Below are positions 32,320-41,502 of a stretch of DNA of 51,487 nt, one piece after another. The DNA is taken from contig JAITGM010000012.1 of assembly GCA_031280685.1 (NCBI GenBank), positions 1 to 51,487 of the forward strand, read 5' to 3'. The stretch comes from Christensenellaceae bacterium (GTDB lineage Bacteria > Bacillota > Clostridia > Christensenellales > UBA1750). The notes under the pieces were generated by a model. The model did not search any database. It worked only from the letters and a program-made list of their open reading frames with translations, and was not told the DNA's origin. The translations under genes and the position numbers were made by a program. Positions within the stretch are counted from its first letter, which is position 1. Every line of letters begins with the position of its first letter.

Positions 32320-33504
32320 ATGCCTGCTTCGTATGCGAGCCGTTTTGACGGCATTTCCGGCAGTGCCATCCGCGACATCTTCCGCCTGCTCACGAACCCG
32401 TCCATTATCTCGTTCGCGGGCGGCAACCCGGCTTCCTCGGCGCTGGAGCCGGAGCTCATCTCGCGCCTGGCGCAGGAGGCTTTGGCCGAAAACGGCGTAA
32501 ACATCCTGCAGTATGGCCAAACCGAGGGCTATGCGCCGCTGCGTCAGTCCGCTGCCGAGTTCTTCCGCCACAACGCGGTGGAGGCAAGGCCCGACCAGGT
32601 GCTGCCCCTGGTCGGCTCGCAGCAGGGGCTTGACCTGATTTGCAAGGCGCTGATCAACCCCGGGGACGCCATGCTGGTCGAAAGCCCGGCCTTCCTGGGC
32701 GCGCTGCAGACCTTTAAGCTCTACCAGGCCAGGCTTGTGCCCATTGAGATGGACGAGGGCGGCGCCATCGTTGAAGACATCGAAAAGAAGATCATCGCGG
32801 AAAGGCCGAAGCTGATCTATCTCATCCCCACCTTCCAAAACCCGACGGGCCGCACCTTGGCTCTCGAGCGCCGCAGGCGCGTGGCCCGGCTCGCGAACGA
32901 ATACGGCGTGACCCTCATCGAGGACGACCCCTATTGCGATCTGCGCTACCGCGGGGAGGCGCTGCCCGCCATTAAGAGCTTCGATCAGGGCGACAACGTG
33001 CTGTATTTAAACTCGTTTTCGAAGATCATCTCGCCGGGCCTGCGCGTAGCCGCGGCGGTTTGCACCGATGAGGAGCTGATGCGCAAGCTGATCATCGGCA
33101 AGCAGTCCACCGATGTGCACTCCCCCACGCTCAACCAGGCGATTATAGATAAATACCTGCGCTCGGGTTTGCTGGAGGGGCACATCAAGCAAATCTGCGC
33201 ATCGTATGCCGCGCAGATGCAAAAGATGCAAGAGATGCTCGAGGGTTTTCCCAAATCCGTGCGCTTCACCAGGCCGGATGGCGGCATCTTCCTCTGGTGT
33301 GAGCTGCCCAAGGGCTTTGACGCCACCAAGCTCTTGCCCGAAGCCACGAAGCGCGGCGTGGCCTACATCCCCGGCGACCATTTCTTTGCGCTGCCGGGCG
33401 GGCACCACAACAGCCTGCGCCTGAACTTTTCAAACGCGAGCCTTGAGAGCATCGAAAAGGGTATGACCTTGCTGAAAGGGCTTTTCGTCGATCAAGGGCT
33501 TTAA
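32320..33504 (+). CDS. fold-type I PLP aminotransferase, predicted aromatic
   Basis: The 394-residue enzyme belongs to aminotransferase family I, in the group that includes 2-aminoadipate (LysN-type) and aromatic aminotransferases. It has ISFAGGNPASSALEP at the start, GSQQGLDLICKALINPGD and IPTFQNPTGRTL. EDDPYCDLRY and the PLP-binding Lys in NSFSKIISPGLRVA follow, and the C-terminal RLNFS carries the substrate Arg. Homology alone would suggest 2-aminoadipate or valine-type names. Its position behind a Tyr-specific T-box and before tyrS points instead to tyrosine or phenylalanine transamination. The ATG follows AAAGAGG. Confidence 0.88.
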   Translation: MPASYASRFDGISGSAIRDIFRLLTNPSIISFAGGNPASSALEPELISRLAQEALAENGVNILQYGQTEGYAPLRQSAAEFFRHNAVEARPDQVLPLVGSQQGLDLICKALINPGDAMLVESPAFLGALQTFKLYQARLVPIEMDEGGAIVEDIEKKIIAERPKLIYLIPTFQNPTGRTLALERRRRVARLANEYGVTLIEDDPYCDLRYRGEALPAIKSFDQGDNVLYLNSFSKIISPGLRVAAAVCTDEELMRKLIIGKQSTDVHSPTLNQAIIDKYLRSGLLEGHIKQICASYAAQMQKMQEMLEGFPKSVRFTRPDGGIFLWCELPKGFDATKLLPEATKRGVAYIPGDHFFALPGGHHNSLRLNFSNASLESIEKGMTLLKGLFVDQGL

Positions 33505-33531
33505 AGCCGCAAAAAAGGGAGGAAATCAGCC

Positions 33532-34764
33532 ATGGCAACCCACGCTTTGGATGTGCTGCGCGAGAGGGGCTTCATCGCGCAGACCGTTTTTGAAGAGGAT
33601 CTTTACAAGATGATGGAGGAAGGCCCCGTGACCTTCTACGTGGGCTTTGACCCCACGGCGGACTCTTTGCACATAGGCCATTTCATCCCCATCATGGCGA
33701 TGATGCACATGCAGCGCGCGGGGCATCGGCCCATCGCGCTAGTGGGTGGCGGCACGGCTGCGGTCGGCGATCCGTCCGGCAAGACTTCGATGCGCCCGAT
33801 GCTCGACCGGGCTCTTTTAGAAAAAAACGCCGAGGGGCTTAAAAGCCAGCTTTCGCGCTTTTTGGACTTCTCTGAGGGCAAGGCCATCATGGTCAACAAC
33901 GCGGACTGGCTCTTAAAGCTGAACTATGTCGAGTTTTTGCGCGAAGTCGGCGCGCATTTCTCGGTCAACCGGATGCTGACGGCAGAGGCCTACAAGCAGC
34001 GCCTCGAGCGGGGCCTGACCTTTCTCGAATTCAACTATATGCTCATGCAGAGCTACGACTTTTTAGAGCTGTTTCGGCGTTATGGCTGCCGCGTGCAGTT
34101 TGGCGGGGACGACCAGTGGTCCAACATCCTCTCGGGCGCCGATCTCATTCGCCGCAAGGAGAAAGAGCCTGCCTTCGCCGTGACCTTTAAGCTGCTCTTG
34201 ACCTCCACGGGCGAAAAGATGGGCAAAACCGTGGGCGGTGCCCTCTGGCTCGACCGCGAGCGCACTTCGCCCTATGACTTTTACCAATATTGGCGCAATA
34301 TCGACGATGCCGATGTCGAAAACTGCCTCGCGATTTTGACCTTTCTGCCCATGGAGGAGGTTAGGCGCCTGGGCGCCCTGCAGGGCAGCGAGATCAACCA
34401 GGCAAAGAAGGTTTTGGCCTTTGAACTGACCAAAATCGTACACTCGGAAGAAGACGCCTTCGCCGCGCGGGCGGCCGCCGAGGCGCTCTTTGGCGGGGCC
34501 GAAAACGGGGCCGACGCGCCGACGACCGAGATTTCGCCGGAGCGGCTGGCCGAAAATAGGCGCGTGATTGACTTGATGGTGCTTTGCGGCCTGTGCAAGT
34601 CCAGGGGCGAGGGAAGGCGGCTCGTGCAGGGCGGTGGCGTGCAGTTGAACGGCAAAGCGCTGACCGATCCCGACGCGGAGGTTGGAAAGGGCGATTTTGG
34701 CGCGGACGGCCTGCTGCTGCGCAAGGGCAAAAAGGTCTATCACCGCCTCGTGCTCAGGGGCTAG
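33532..34764 (+). CDS. tyrS: tyrosine--tRNA ligase
   Basis: The 410-residue class I synthetase charges tRNA(Tyr). It has the HIGH motif in DSLHIGHF (about 45-52), the tyrosine-site GGDDQWSNI, the KMSKS equivalent KMGKT, and a C-terminal S4 RNA-binding domain (CKSRGEGRRLVQGGGVQLNG). The length and the KMGKT variant suit the TyrZ-like bacterial subgroup. It is second in the Tyr T-box operon, 28 bases after the aminotransferase. Confidence 0.95.
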   Translation: MATHALDVLRERGFIAQTVFEEDLYKMMEEGPVTFYVGFDPTADSLHIGHFIPIMAMMHMQRAGHRPIALVGGGTAAVGDPSGKTSMRPMLDRALLEKNAEGLKSQLSRFLDFSEGKAIMVNNADWLLKLNYVEFLREVGAHFSVNRMLTAEAYKQRLERGLTFLEFNYMLMQSYDFLELFRRYGCRVQFGGDDQWSNILSGADLIRRKEKEPAFAVTFKLLLTSTGEKMGKTVGGALWLDRERTSPYDFYQYWRNIDDADVENCLAILTFLPMEEVRRLGALQGSEINQAKKVLAFELTKIVHSEEDAFAARAAAEALFGGAENGADAPTTEISPERLAENRRVIDLMVLCGLCKSRGEGRRLVQGGGVQLNGKALTDPDAEVGKGDFGADGLLLRKGKKVYHRLVLRG

Positions 34765-34771
34765 CCGCCTC

Positions 34772-35410
34772 ATGCAGGGCGCTGCCTACAAGACGGTTCT
34801 TTGCCAAAACAGCGGCGCTTTCGTCGTCAATAAGTCGCGCTTCATCGGCAGCGCCGCCCCGGTCAGCAGTGAGGAGGAGGCCCTGGCCTTCCTGCGGAAG
34901 GTTCGCGCTCTGAACAAGGACGCAAGCCACAACTGCTATGCCTACATTATCGGCCAAAACGCGGGCATTCAGCGCTATAGCGACGACGGCGAGCCCTCGG
35001 GCACTGCGGGCCTGCCCATCATCGAGCTGATCAAGGCGCGCGCCGTGGTCGATGTTTGCGTGGTGGTGACGCGCTATTTCGGCGGCGTTCTGCTGGGCGC
35101 GGGCGGGCTGATCCGCGCCTATGCGCAGGGCGCGAAAACCGCCCTGGATGCGGCGAAGGTCATCACCATGCACAGGAGCCGCCGCTATCTTTTCGAGTGC
35201 GACTATGCCTTCGCCGGGCGGCTAGACCATTGGCTGAGGGATCAGCCCGTCAGGCTGAACGAGAAGGCGTTCGGGGCTGCAGTCAGCTATGATGTGCACA
35301 TCAAGGCCATGGATGCGCCCGCCTTTTGCGCGGGGCTTGGCGAGCTGTCAGCCGGGCGCTGCGAGGCCCTGCTGGTGGATGAAGGTTACCAGGGCTGGGA
35401 AGAGGAATAG
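34772..35410 (+). CDS. YigZ/IMPACT-family protein
   Basis: The 212-residue protein has the UPF0029/IMPACT N-terminal domain with KSRFIGSAAPVSSEEEA, SHNCYAYII, RYSDDGEPSGTAGLPI and VVVTRYFGGVLLGAGGLIRAY. The DUF1949-like ferredoxin-fold C-terminal domain follows. Members bind nucleic acids or ribosomes, but the molecular role in bacteria is unsettled. It starts 7 bases after tyrS with GGGG inside the end of that gene, so it is probably the last gene of the Tyr T-box operon. Confidence 0.88.
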   Translation: MQGAAYKTVLCQNSGAFVVNKSRFIGSAAPVSSEEEALAFLRKVRALNKDASHNCYAYIIGQNAGIQRYSDDGEPSGTAGLPIIELIKARAVVDVCVVVTRYFGGVLLGAGGLIRAYAQGAKTALDAAKVITMHRSRRYLFECDYAFAGRLDHWLRDQPVRLNEKAFGAAVSYDVHIKAMDAPAFCAGLGELSAGRCEALLVDEGYQGWEEE

Positions 35411-35878
35411 CCCGCGCACCGCTCCCGCGGATCCTTTTTTGGTCTTACCTTGAATGAAGCAATGAAACAATGAAGTTTTCGATGCAGCAGGCCCGGAAGG
35501 AACTTCCGGGCCTGCCTCCGGGGGCGTAATCCGAGCACCCGTGCTGAGTGCAACGCCGCTTGACTTGGCTGCGCAGCCTATTGGGAAGGCGTTCTTGTGC
35601 CGATTCAGGCCGATTCTTATCCGTTTTCGTCCATTAGGCGCCGCCTATGGTTGAATCCCGCCCACAGGCGACGGATCAGTAGAGCTTGACCGGCCTATTG
35701 GCGTTTCGCGAAGCGGGAATGACCGGCCGACATACCCCTGAGAGGGGCGGGAGAGATGCTCTCCCGCTTGGGGTCGCGCGGAGCGCGACCCCGGCGCCTG
35801 CGCCCCATGAAGGGCCCTTTAGCGAGAAGGGGCGCTGGATTGCTTTGGGTTTCCGGCGCCGCGCCGAAGGGGAAAGAG
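35411..35878. repeat. intergenic repeat region after the Tyr operon
   Basis: No gene is supported. 35686-35774 shares its layout and most bases with 41316-41401: TTGACC, GGCGTTTCGCGAAGC, ACCCCTGAGAGGG, and a CGGGAGAG-TGCTCTCCCG hairpin. A further hairpin GGGGTCGCGC-GGA-GCGCGACCCC is at 35771-35793, and GGATTGCTTTG near 35830 belongs to the ATTGCTTCG family. Confidence 0.7.
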
Positions 35879-36595
35879 CTATAAAATCCCGCCGTTTACG
35901 CCAAGAACCTGGCCGCTGACGTAGGAGGCATCCTCCGAGCAAAGGAAGGCCGCGGCCTTGGCGACCTCGCTTGGCAGGCCGGGCCTTGAGAGCGGAATGG
36001 TTTCGATGAAGGAAGAAAGATCGAGGCCGCCGTTCATCGGGCTTTCGATTAGGCCCGGACTTAAAGCGTTTACGCGCAGATTCGAGGGGCCAAGCTCCCT
36101 GGCCAGCGCGCGCACGAGGCCGATCTGCGCCGCCTTGGCGGCGGAATAGGCAGCCTCCATCGCGGCGCCGGCCTGCCCCCAAACGGAGCTGATTAAAAGG
36201 AGATTTCCCCGTTTTTCGGCCAGCATATGGGGCAAAACGGCTTGAATGAGGTAAAAGGCGGCATCCACATGCAGGGCGAAGAGCGCGCGCCAGCGCGACG
36301 TGCTCGTTTCCTGGATGAGCGACCATTCGGCTTGCCCGGCCGCATGGATCAAGCTGCCGATCGGCCCAAAATCGGCTTCCGCGCGGCACACCGCAGCCCG
36401 GCAGCCCTCCTCGCTTCGCGCGTCAAAGGGCAGGACGAGCGCCTGCCCGGGGAAAGCATCAGCCAAAGCCTGGGCCTTTTTTTCGTTATTGAAGCAGCCC
36501 AACGCCACGCGCTCGCCGCGCGCGAGAAGCTCTTGCGCGATCGCCCCGCCGATGGCGCCGGAGGCCCCCGTGACCAGGCAGATTTCCTTTTTCAT
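35879..36595 (-). CDS. short-chain dehydrogenase/reductase, FabG-like
   Basis: The 238-residue enzyme has the SDR cofactor motif TGASGAIG (about residues 9-16), HAAGQAEW in place of NNAG, the catalytic Ser in LLISSVWGQ and YSAAKAA with Tyr and Lys. ALSPGLIESPM and SYVSGQVLGVNGG at the end fit the FabG type of NAD(P)-dependent reductase. No fatty-acid genes are nearby, so a housekeeping FabG role is not supported and the substrate is open. It diverges from the MarR gene. Confidence 0.85.
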   Translation of the reverse strand: MKKEICLVTGASGAIGGAIAQELLARGERVALGCFNNEKKAQALADAFPGQALVLPFDARSEEGCRAAVCRAEADFGPIGSLIHAAGQAEWSLIQETSTSRWRALFALHVDAAFYLIQAVLPHMLAEKRGNLLLISSVWGQAGAAMEAAYSAAKAAQIGLVRALARELGPSNLRVNALSPGLIESPMNGGLDLSSFIETIPLSRPGLPSEVAKAAAFLCSEDASYVSGQVLGVNGGIL

Positions 36596-36682
36596 GCGCC
36601 CCTTGCCCCCTTTTGCCCTTGTTTCTCTTGCGCTTATCATACCGCATTTTTTAAAAATGCACAAAGTCTTGCCGTTTGGGGC

Positions 36683-36742
36683 TTGACGCGGCCGCGCGGC
36701 AGGTCTATACTGCAATTATTGGAATTCAAATTATTGAACTTC
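36683..36742 (+). promoter_or_regulatory. promoter and likely MarR operator
   Basis: TTGACG (36683-36688), a 17-base spacer and TATACT (36706-36711) are followed by two direct 13-base repeats, ATTATTGGAATTC (36715-36727) and ATTATTGAACTTC (36730-36742). They lie over the transcription start, a natural place for an autorepressor to bind. Confidence 0.7.
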
Positions 36743-36787
36743 TAACTATGAAAAATCCAACGATTTTTTGGGAGGAGGGAGCCGTCC

Positions 36788-37237
36788 TTGCGCGGTGAAT
36801 CCGAAATGATGCGCCTTGGGCACTTGGCGCATCTGCACATGCGGCTGTTTACCCTGAGCCTGGCCGGGCAGGGCCTGACCCGCGGCATGCCCTTTGTGCT
36901 GCACTTCCTCAAAGAGAATCCGGGTTCAATCCAGAGCGCGCTGGCCAGGCACGCGCACATGGATCCGGGTTCGATTACCTCGGTACTAAGCCAGATGGAG
37001 AGCGCCGGCCACATCGAGCGCGAAAGGCTGCCCGGGGATAAGCGCGCCCTGCAGGTGCGCTTAACGCAAAGCGGCAGCGCGCTGGCCAAGCTGACCGAGG
37101 AAGCTTACAAAAAATATGAAGAACTCGCTTTTTCAGGCTTCGCCGAGGAAGAAATCAAGCTTTTTCGCGGCTTTTTGGAGCGAATCGAAGGGAACTTAAA
37201 GCAGGCCGCAAAGGGCGGCAGGGAAAAGGGGGAATGA
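36788..37237 (+). CDS. MarR-family transcriptional regulator
   Basis: The 149-residue winged-helix protein has helix-turn-helix words SIQSALARHAHMDPGSITSVLSQ and the wing ERERLPGDKRALQVRLTQSG, followed by dimerisation helices. It very likely represses its own operon, which encodes the ABC exporter pair, and is released by a drug-like ligand. The start is TTG with GGAGGAGGG 8 bases upstream. The stop is 4 bases before the next gene. The repeated ATTATTG boxes over the start of transcription are its probable operator. Confidence 0.88.
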   Translation: MRGESEMMRLGHLAHLHMRLFTLSLAGQGLTRGMPFVLHFLKENPGSIQSALARHAHMDPGSITSVLSQMESAGHIERERLPGDKRALQVRLTQSGSALAKLTEEAYKKYEELAFSGFAEEEIKLFRGFLERIEGNLKQAAKGGREKGE

Positions 37238-37241
37238 AGCC

Positions 37242-38984
37242 GTGCTAAGGAAGCTTGCCCGTTTTGTGAAGGGCAAGACCTGGATTTTTACCATTTTGGC
37301 CCCGCTGGCGATGATGATCGAGGTCGCGGGCGACCTCGCCCTGCCCACGCTGATGACCCACATCGTCGATGGGGGCGTCGCCACGGGCGACATGGGTGTG
37401 ATCTTTTCGACAGGGCTGACCATGCTGGCCGTCGCGGCCCTGGGCGCCCTGGGCGGCGTCGGCTGCACCGCGCTGGCTTCCATGGCCGCGATGCGCTTTG
37501 GGGCCGAGATGCGCAAGGGGCTTTTCAACTCGGTGCAAGGCTTTTCGTTCGCCGAGATCGACAAGTTTTCGACCTCCTCGCTCATCACGCGCCTGACCAA
37601 CGATGTCACCCAGGTGCAGGGCGCCTTTCGTATGATGATGACCATGCTGGTGCGCGTGCCGCTGCTGGGCCTGGGCGGCATCCTCATGGCCATGGGCCTG
37701 AGCCTTAAACTCTCGCTCATCTTCCTTGGGGCAATTCCGCTGCTGTTTTTGGTCGCCTTTCTTATTATGCCAAAAGCCTTCCCCATGTTTGCCCAAATGC
37801 AAAAGCGGCTCGACCGTTTAAACGATGTGATGCGCGAGAATTTGCTCGGCGTGCGGGTGGTGAAGGCCTTCGTGGGCCAAGGGCGCGAGAAGCTGCGCTT
37901 CAGCCAGGCCAATCAGGATTTGGTGGATTGGTCGATCAAGGCGATGAAGACCGTGATGACAGCTATGCCCGCCGTGGTGCTGATCATGAACCTTTCGGTT
38001 TTGGCGCTGCTGGGCTACGGCGGCGTGCTCGTGCGCAGCGGCGAGCTTGAGGTGGGGAAGATCATGGCCTTCATGACCTACTTAACCCAGGTGCTGTTCT
38101 CGCTGATGATGGCGACCATGATGCTGGTGAACTTCTCGCGCGCGAAGATCTCGGCCGAGCGCATCATCGAGGTGATGGAAACGCGGCCCAGCATCGCGGA
38201 GCCGCCGTCCACGAAGCCCATCGCGGAAACGAGCGTGGAATTTAAAGGGGTTTCCTTCCGCTATAATGAGCAAGACAGCGACTATGTGCTCAAAGACCTT
38301 AGCTTTAAGGCCGAAAAGGGCCAGACCATCGGCATCATTGGCGGCACGGGCTCGGGCAAATCCAGCCTCATCTCGTTGATCCCCAGGCTCTATGACGTGA
38401 GCGAGGGGCAGGTGCTGGTCGGCGGCGTCGATGTGCGCGAGGCTTCGCTGCCGGCGCTTAGGCAAAAGGTGGGCGTGGTGCTGCAGGATAGCCTGCTCTT
38501 TTCAGGCTCCATCGGGGAGAACCTGCGCTGGGGCGCGGCCCAGGCGCCGGAGGAAAGCCTTGAAAGGGCCTTGACCGAGGCGCAGGCCGCTGAGTTCGTG
38601 AACGCCTTGGGTGACGGGCTTGACGCCCACGTCGAGCAGCGCGGCAGGAACTTCTCGGGCGGGCAGAAGCAGCGCCTTTCCATCGCGCGGAGCTTCGCCC
38701 AGGATCCGGACATCCTGATTTTGGACGACTCTACCTCGGCGGTCGATCTGAGCACCGAGGCGCGAATTCAGGAAGCGCTGGCAAGGCGCTCGGGCGAGGA
38801 CGGCATCGTCTTCATCATCGCCCAGCGCGTTTCTGCCATCCTGCGCGCCGATCAGATCCTTGTTTTGGATGAAGGCAGGCTTTCGGGCCTTGGCACGCAC
38901 GAGGAATTGCTCAAGACCAACGAAATCTATCGCAACATCGCGGTTTCTCAGCTTGGCGAGGAGGTGTTGGCCAATGCAAGATAG
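37242..38984 (+). CDS. ABC exporter half-transporter, degenerate-site subunit
   Basis: The 580-residue protein has a six-span exporter domain (about residues 1-320) and an ATPase domain. Walker A is GGTGSGKSS and the signature is FSGGQKQRLSIAR. The residue after Walker B is Asp (ILILDDSTSAVD) instead of the catalytic Glu, and the H-loop His is Gln (IIAQRVS). This pattern marks the degenerate subunit of heterodimeric exporters such as BmrC/BmrD or TM287/288. It is made from a GTG start 4 bases after marR and overlaps the partner gene by 11 bases. A multidrug export role is inferred. Confidence 0.92.
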   Translation: MLRKLARFVKGKTWIFTILAPLAMMIEVAGDLALPTLMTHIVDGGVATGDMGVIFSTGLTMLAVAALGALGGVGCTALASMAAMRFGAEMRKGLFNSVQGFSFAEIDKFSTSSLITRLTNDVTQVQGAFRMMMTMLVRVPLLGLGGILMAMGLSLKLSLIFLGAIPLLFLVAFLIMPKAFPMFAQMQKRLDRLNDVMRENLLGVRVVKAFVGQGREKLRFSQANQDLVDWSIKAMKTVMTAMPAVVLIMNLSVLALLGYGGVLVRSGELEVGKIMAFMTYLTQVLFSLMMATMMLVNFSRAKISAERIIEVMETRPSIAEPPSTKPIAETSVEFKGVSFRYNEQDSDYVLKDLSFKAEKGQTIGIIGGTGSGKSSLISLIPRLYDVSEGQVLVGGVDVREASLPALRQKVGVVLQDSLLFSGSIGENLRWGAAQAPEESLERALTEAQAAEFVNALGDGLDAHVEQRGRNFSGGQKQRLSIARSFAQDPDILILDDSTSAVDLSTEARIQEALARRSGEDGIVFIIAQRVSAILRADQILVLDEGRLSGLGTHEELLKTNEIYRNIAVSQLGEEVLANAR

Positions 38985-40827
38985 GAACAACCAGGCGCGC
39001 CCCGCGACGCCGGGGCCAGGCGGCCCCGGGCGCGGCCCCGGTGGCCCGGGCGGCCCCATGCACGGCATGATCTTTGAAAAGCCCAAGAACTTAAAGGGCA
39101 GCTTTTTGCGGCTGCTGGGCTTTTTAAAAGGCGATTTGCCCTCGATTCTGCTGGTGCTGGCCCTCAGCGTGCTAACCGCTGGCATCGGTGTGGTCTCTAC
39201 CCGCGCTTATGGCCTGGCTATCGACCAATACATCCTCCCGGGGGACCTAAGCGGCCTTGCGCGGCTTTGCCTGGGGCTGCTCGCGCTCTTTGCCGCCAAC
39301 GCGGCCGCGACCTACTTCCAAAACATCAAAACGGTCGAGATCGCGCAGTTTACCTCCAAGCGCCTGCGCGAAACCCTCTTTGGCGAGATGCAGGCCCTGC
39401 CGCTCAAGTTTTTCGATACCAGATCCAGCGGCGACTTAATGTCGCGCCTGAGCAACGACATCGACACGATTTCGGGCACGCTCTCGGCCAACATGACGCA
39501 GCTCTTTTCGGGGGTTATCTCGGTGCTGGGCGCGCTGGGGGCCATGCTGCTGCTCAGCCCGCTGCTCACCCTGATTTCGCTGCTGACCATCCCGCTGACC
39601 ATCGTCCTCACCCGCCTGCTCGCCGGGCGGATGCGCGGCCTTTATAAGGCGCAGCAGACCAAATTGGGTCTGCTCAACGGCTATGTGGAGGAGATGGTTT
39701 CCGGCCAGAAGGTCGTCAAGCTCTTTTCGCACGAGGAACAGGTCAAGGCCGGGTTCTCAAGCCAGAACGAAGAATTGCGCCAAACCGGCACCAAGGCCGA
39801 GATCGTGGGCGGCGTGATGGGCCCGCTGATGAACCTCATCAACAACTTTTCCTACCTCGTGGTGGCGGTGGCGGGCGGCTGGCTGATCTTGAGCCAGGGC
39901 GTCGTCACCGTGGGCGTGGTCTTCTCGTTCCTGCTCTATATGAAGAACTTTGGCAGGCCGCTGAATGAGATCGCGAACCTATTCAACACCATCCAGTCCG
40001 CTCTGGCGGCCGCCGAGCGCGTTTTTGCCATCCTCGATGAGGAACCCGAGCGCGACGCGCCGGAAGCCAGGGGCGACGTCACGGTGGAGGGCGACATCGA
40101 ATTTAAAAACCTGAGCTTTTCCTATACTCCGGGCACTCCGGTGCTCAAAAACGCCAGCTTTTTCGCTAAAAAAGGCCAGCAAATCGCCATCGTCGGCCCC
40201 ACAGGGGCGGGTAAGACCACCATCATCTCCTTGCTCACCAGATTTTATGATAAGGAGGGCGGCGAGATCCTGATCGACGGCAGGCTCATCGAAACCATCA
40301 CCCGCGACTGCCTGAGAGACAACATCGGCATGGTTCTGCAGGATACCTTCCTCTTTTCCGAATCGGTGCGCGATAACCTGCGCTACGCAAAGCCGGATGC
40401 CAGCGATGAGGAGATCGAACGGGCCGCCAAGACCGGCGGCGCCGACGCCTTCATCCGCCATCTGCCCGACGGGTATGACACCATCCTGAGCGACAACGGA
40501 AGCAACCTTTCGCAGGGGCAGCGCCAGCTTTTGGCCATCTCGCGCGCCGTGCTTTCGGATCCGCGCCTGCTGATCCTCGACGAAGCCACCTCCTCGATCG
40601 ACACCCGCACAGAGCTCACGATTCAGGAGGCGATGCTTGGGCTGATGAAGGGCCGCACGGCCTTCATCATCGCCCACCGCCTTTCGACCATACGCGGCGC
40701 GGATCTGATCCTCGTCATCGACCAGGGCGAGATCGTCGAAAGCGGCTCCCACAGGGCGTTGCTCGAAAAGGGCGGCTTCTACGCCAGGCTTTACAACAGC
40801 CAGTACACGACCGGCTTGGTGGAGTAA
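38974..40827 (+). CDS. ABC exporter half-transporter, catalytic subunit
   Basis: The 617-residue partner has an unusual Pro/Gly-rich N-terminal tail (ATPGPGGPGRGPGGPGGP), then six spans and a canonical ATPase. Walker A is GPTGAGKTT, the signature LSQGQRQLLAISR, Walker B LLILDEATSSID with catalytic Glu, and the H-loop IIAHRLS. It supplies the consensus residues missing from its partner, so the two should form one heterodimeric exporter. GAGGAGG lies inside the end of the first gene, giving coupled translation. Confidence 0.93.
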   Translation: MQDRNNQARPATPGPGGPGRGPGGPGGPMHGMIFEKPKNLKGSFLRLLGFLKGDLPSILLVLALSVLTAGIGVVSTRAYGLAIDQYILPGDLSGLARLCLGLLALFAANAAATYFQNIKTVEIAQFTSKRLRETLFGEMQALPLKFFDTRSSGDLMSRLSNDIDTISGTLSANMTQLFSGVISVLGALGAMLLLSPLLTLISLLTIPLTIVLTRLLAGRMRGLYKAQQTKLGLLNGYVEEMVSGQKVVKLFSHEEQVKAGFSSQNEELRQTGTKAEIVGGVMGPLMNLINNFSYLVVAVAGGWLILSQGVVTVGVVFSFLLYMKNFGRPLNEIANLFNTIQSALAAAERVFAILDEEPERDAPEARGDVTVEGDIEFKNLSFSYTPGTPVLKNASFFAKKGQQIAIVGPTGAGKTTIISLLTRFYDKEGGEILIDGRLIETITRDCLRDNIGMVLQDTFLFSESVRDNLRYAKPDASDEEIERAAKTGGADAFIRHLPDGYDTILSDNGSNLSQGQRQLLAISRAVLSDPRLLILDEATSSIDTRTELTIQEAMLGLMKGRTAFIIAHRLSTIRGADLILVIDQGEIVESGSHRALLEKGGFYARLYNSQYTTGLVE

Positions 40828-41454
40828 ATTCCCGCAAAGAGAGCCGGCGCCGTGCCTTGATTTCATCGCTACTGTTCCATGATTAGGGTGCGTGGCGCGC
40901 TCGTTCCGCTCGCGCGCCCTCGAGACCGTAACTCGGACGGATTGCCGGGCGCGGGGGCAAAACGGGGCGTTGCCGTCCATGGTTACGCCCTTGTATCTTG
41001 GGTGTGGCGCTTAGTCGCGCCCGCCCACTTGACAAAGCCAATTATGATGTGGAGCGGCAGGAAAAGTACCCAGAAAAGCACTTCTAGGATGCGCATGATG
41101 ATCCCTTCCCTTTGTGATTTCCGCCGCGCGGGGCGATTCTCCTTCCGCGTGGCTCAGGCCACGATGAAGCGCCGGGCTAGCTACCACGCTGCCCCAACGT
41201 TGCTTCCCTTGGCGGCGTTTTTATGGGGATCCAGGGTGATTCCTTCCCGCTTTCGTTCATGAAGCGCAATTTGCAGCCAATTTTCGCCCGCAGGCGGCGT
41301 GCCCGAAGGGTTCGATTGACCTTAACGGCGTTTCGCGAAGCAAGAATTGCATTAGGCCTACCCCTGAGAGGGTGCGGGAGAGTTGCTCTCCCGCTTGAGG
41401 TGGGAGGAAGCGGGCCCATTGCGGCCGTCGCAGAAAGGCGTTGAAAGGGCTTGC
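40828..41454. repeat. intergenic repeat region after the ABC operon
   Basis: No gene is supported. A 25-base palindrome (core GCTCGTTCCGCTCGC) lies at 40894-40918. The second copy of the TTGACC / GGCGTTTCGCGAAGC / CGGGAGAG hairpin repeat lies at 41316-41401. A stretch near 41030-41110 is locally less GC-rich (ATTATGATGTGGAGC) with a short frame that I could not support as a gene. Confidence 0.65.
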
Positions 41455-41489
41455 AAAAAGGAGCGCCACTTTTCGTGGCGCTCCTTTTT
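41455..41489. terminator. bidirectional intrinsic terminator
   Basis: A perfect 15-bp stem (41455-41469 with 41475-41489) with a five-base loop carries AAAAA on the left and TTTTT on the right. It ends the chromate-transporter pair. Confidence 0.95.
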
Positions 41490-41502
41490 CTTTGGCTTGC
41501 GC

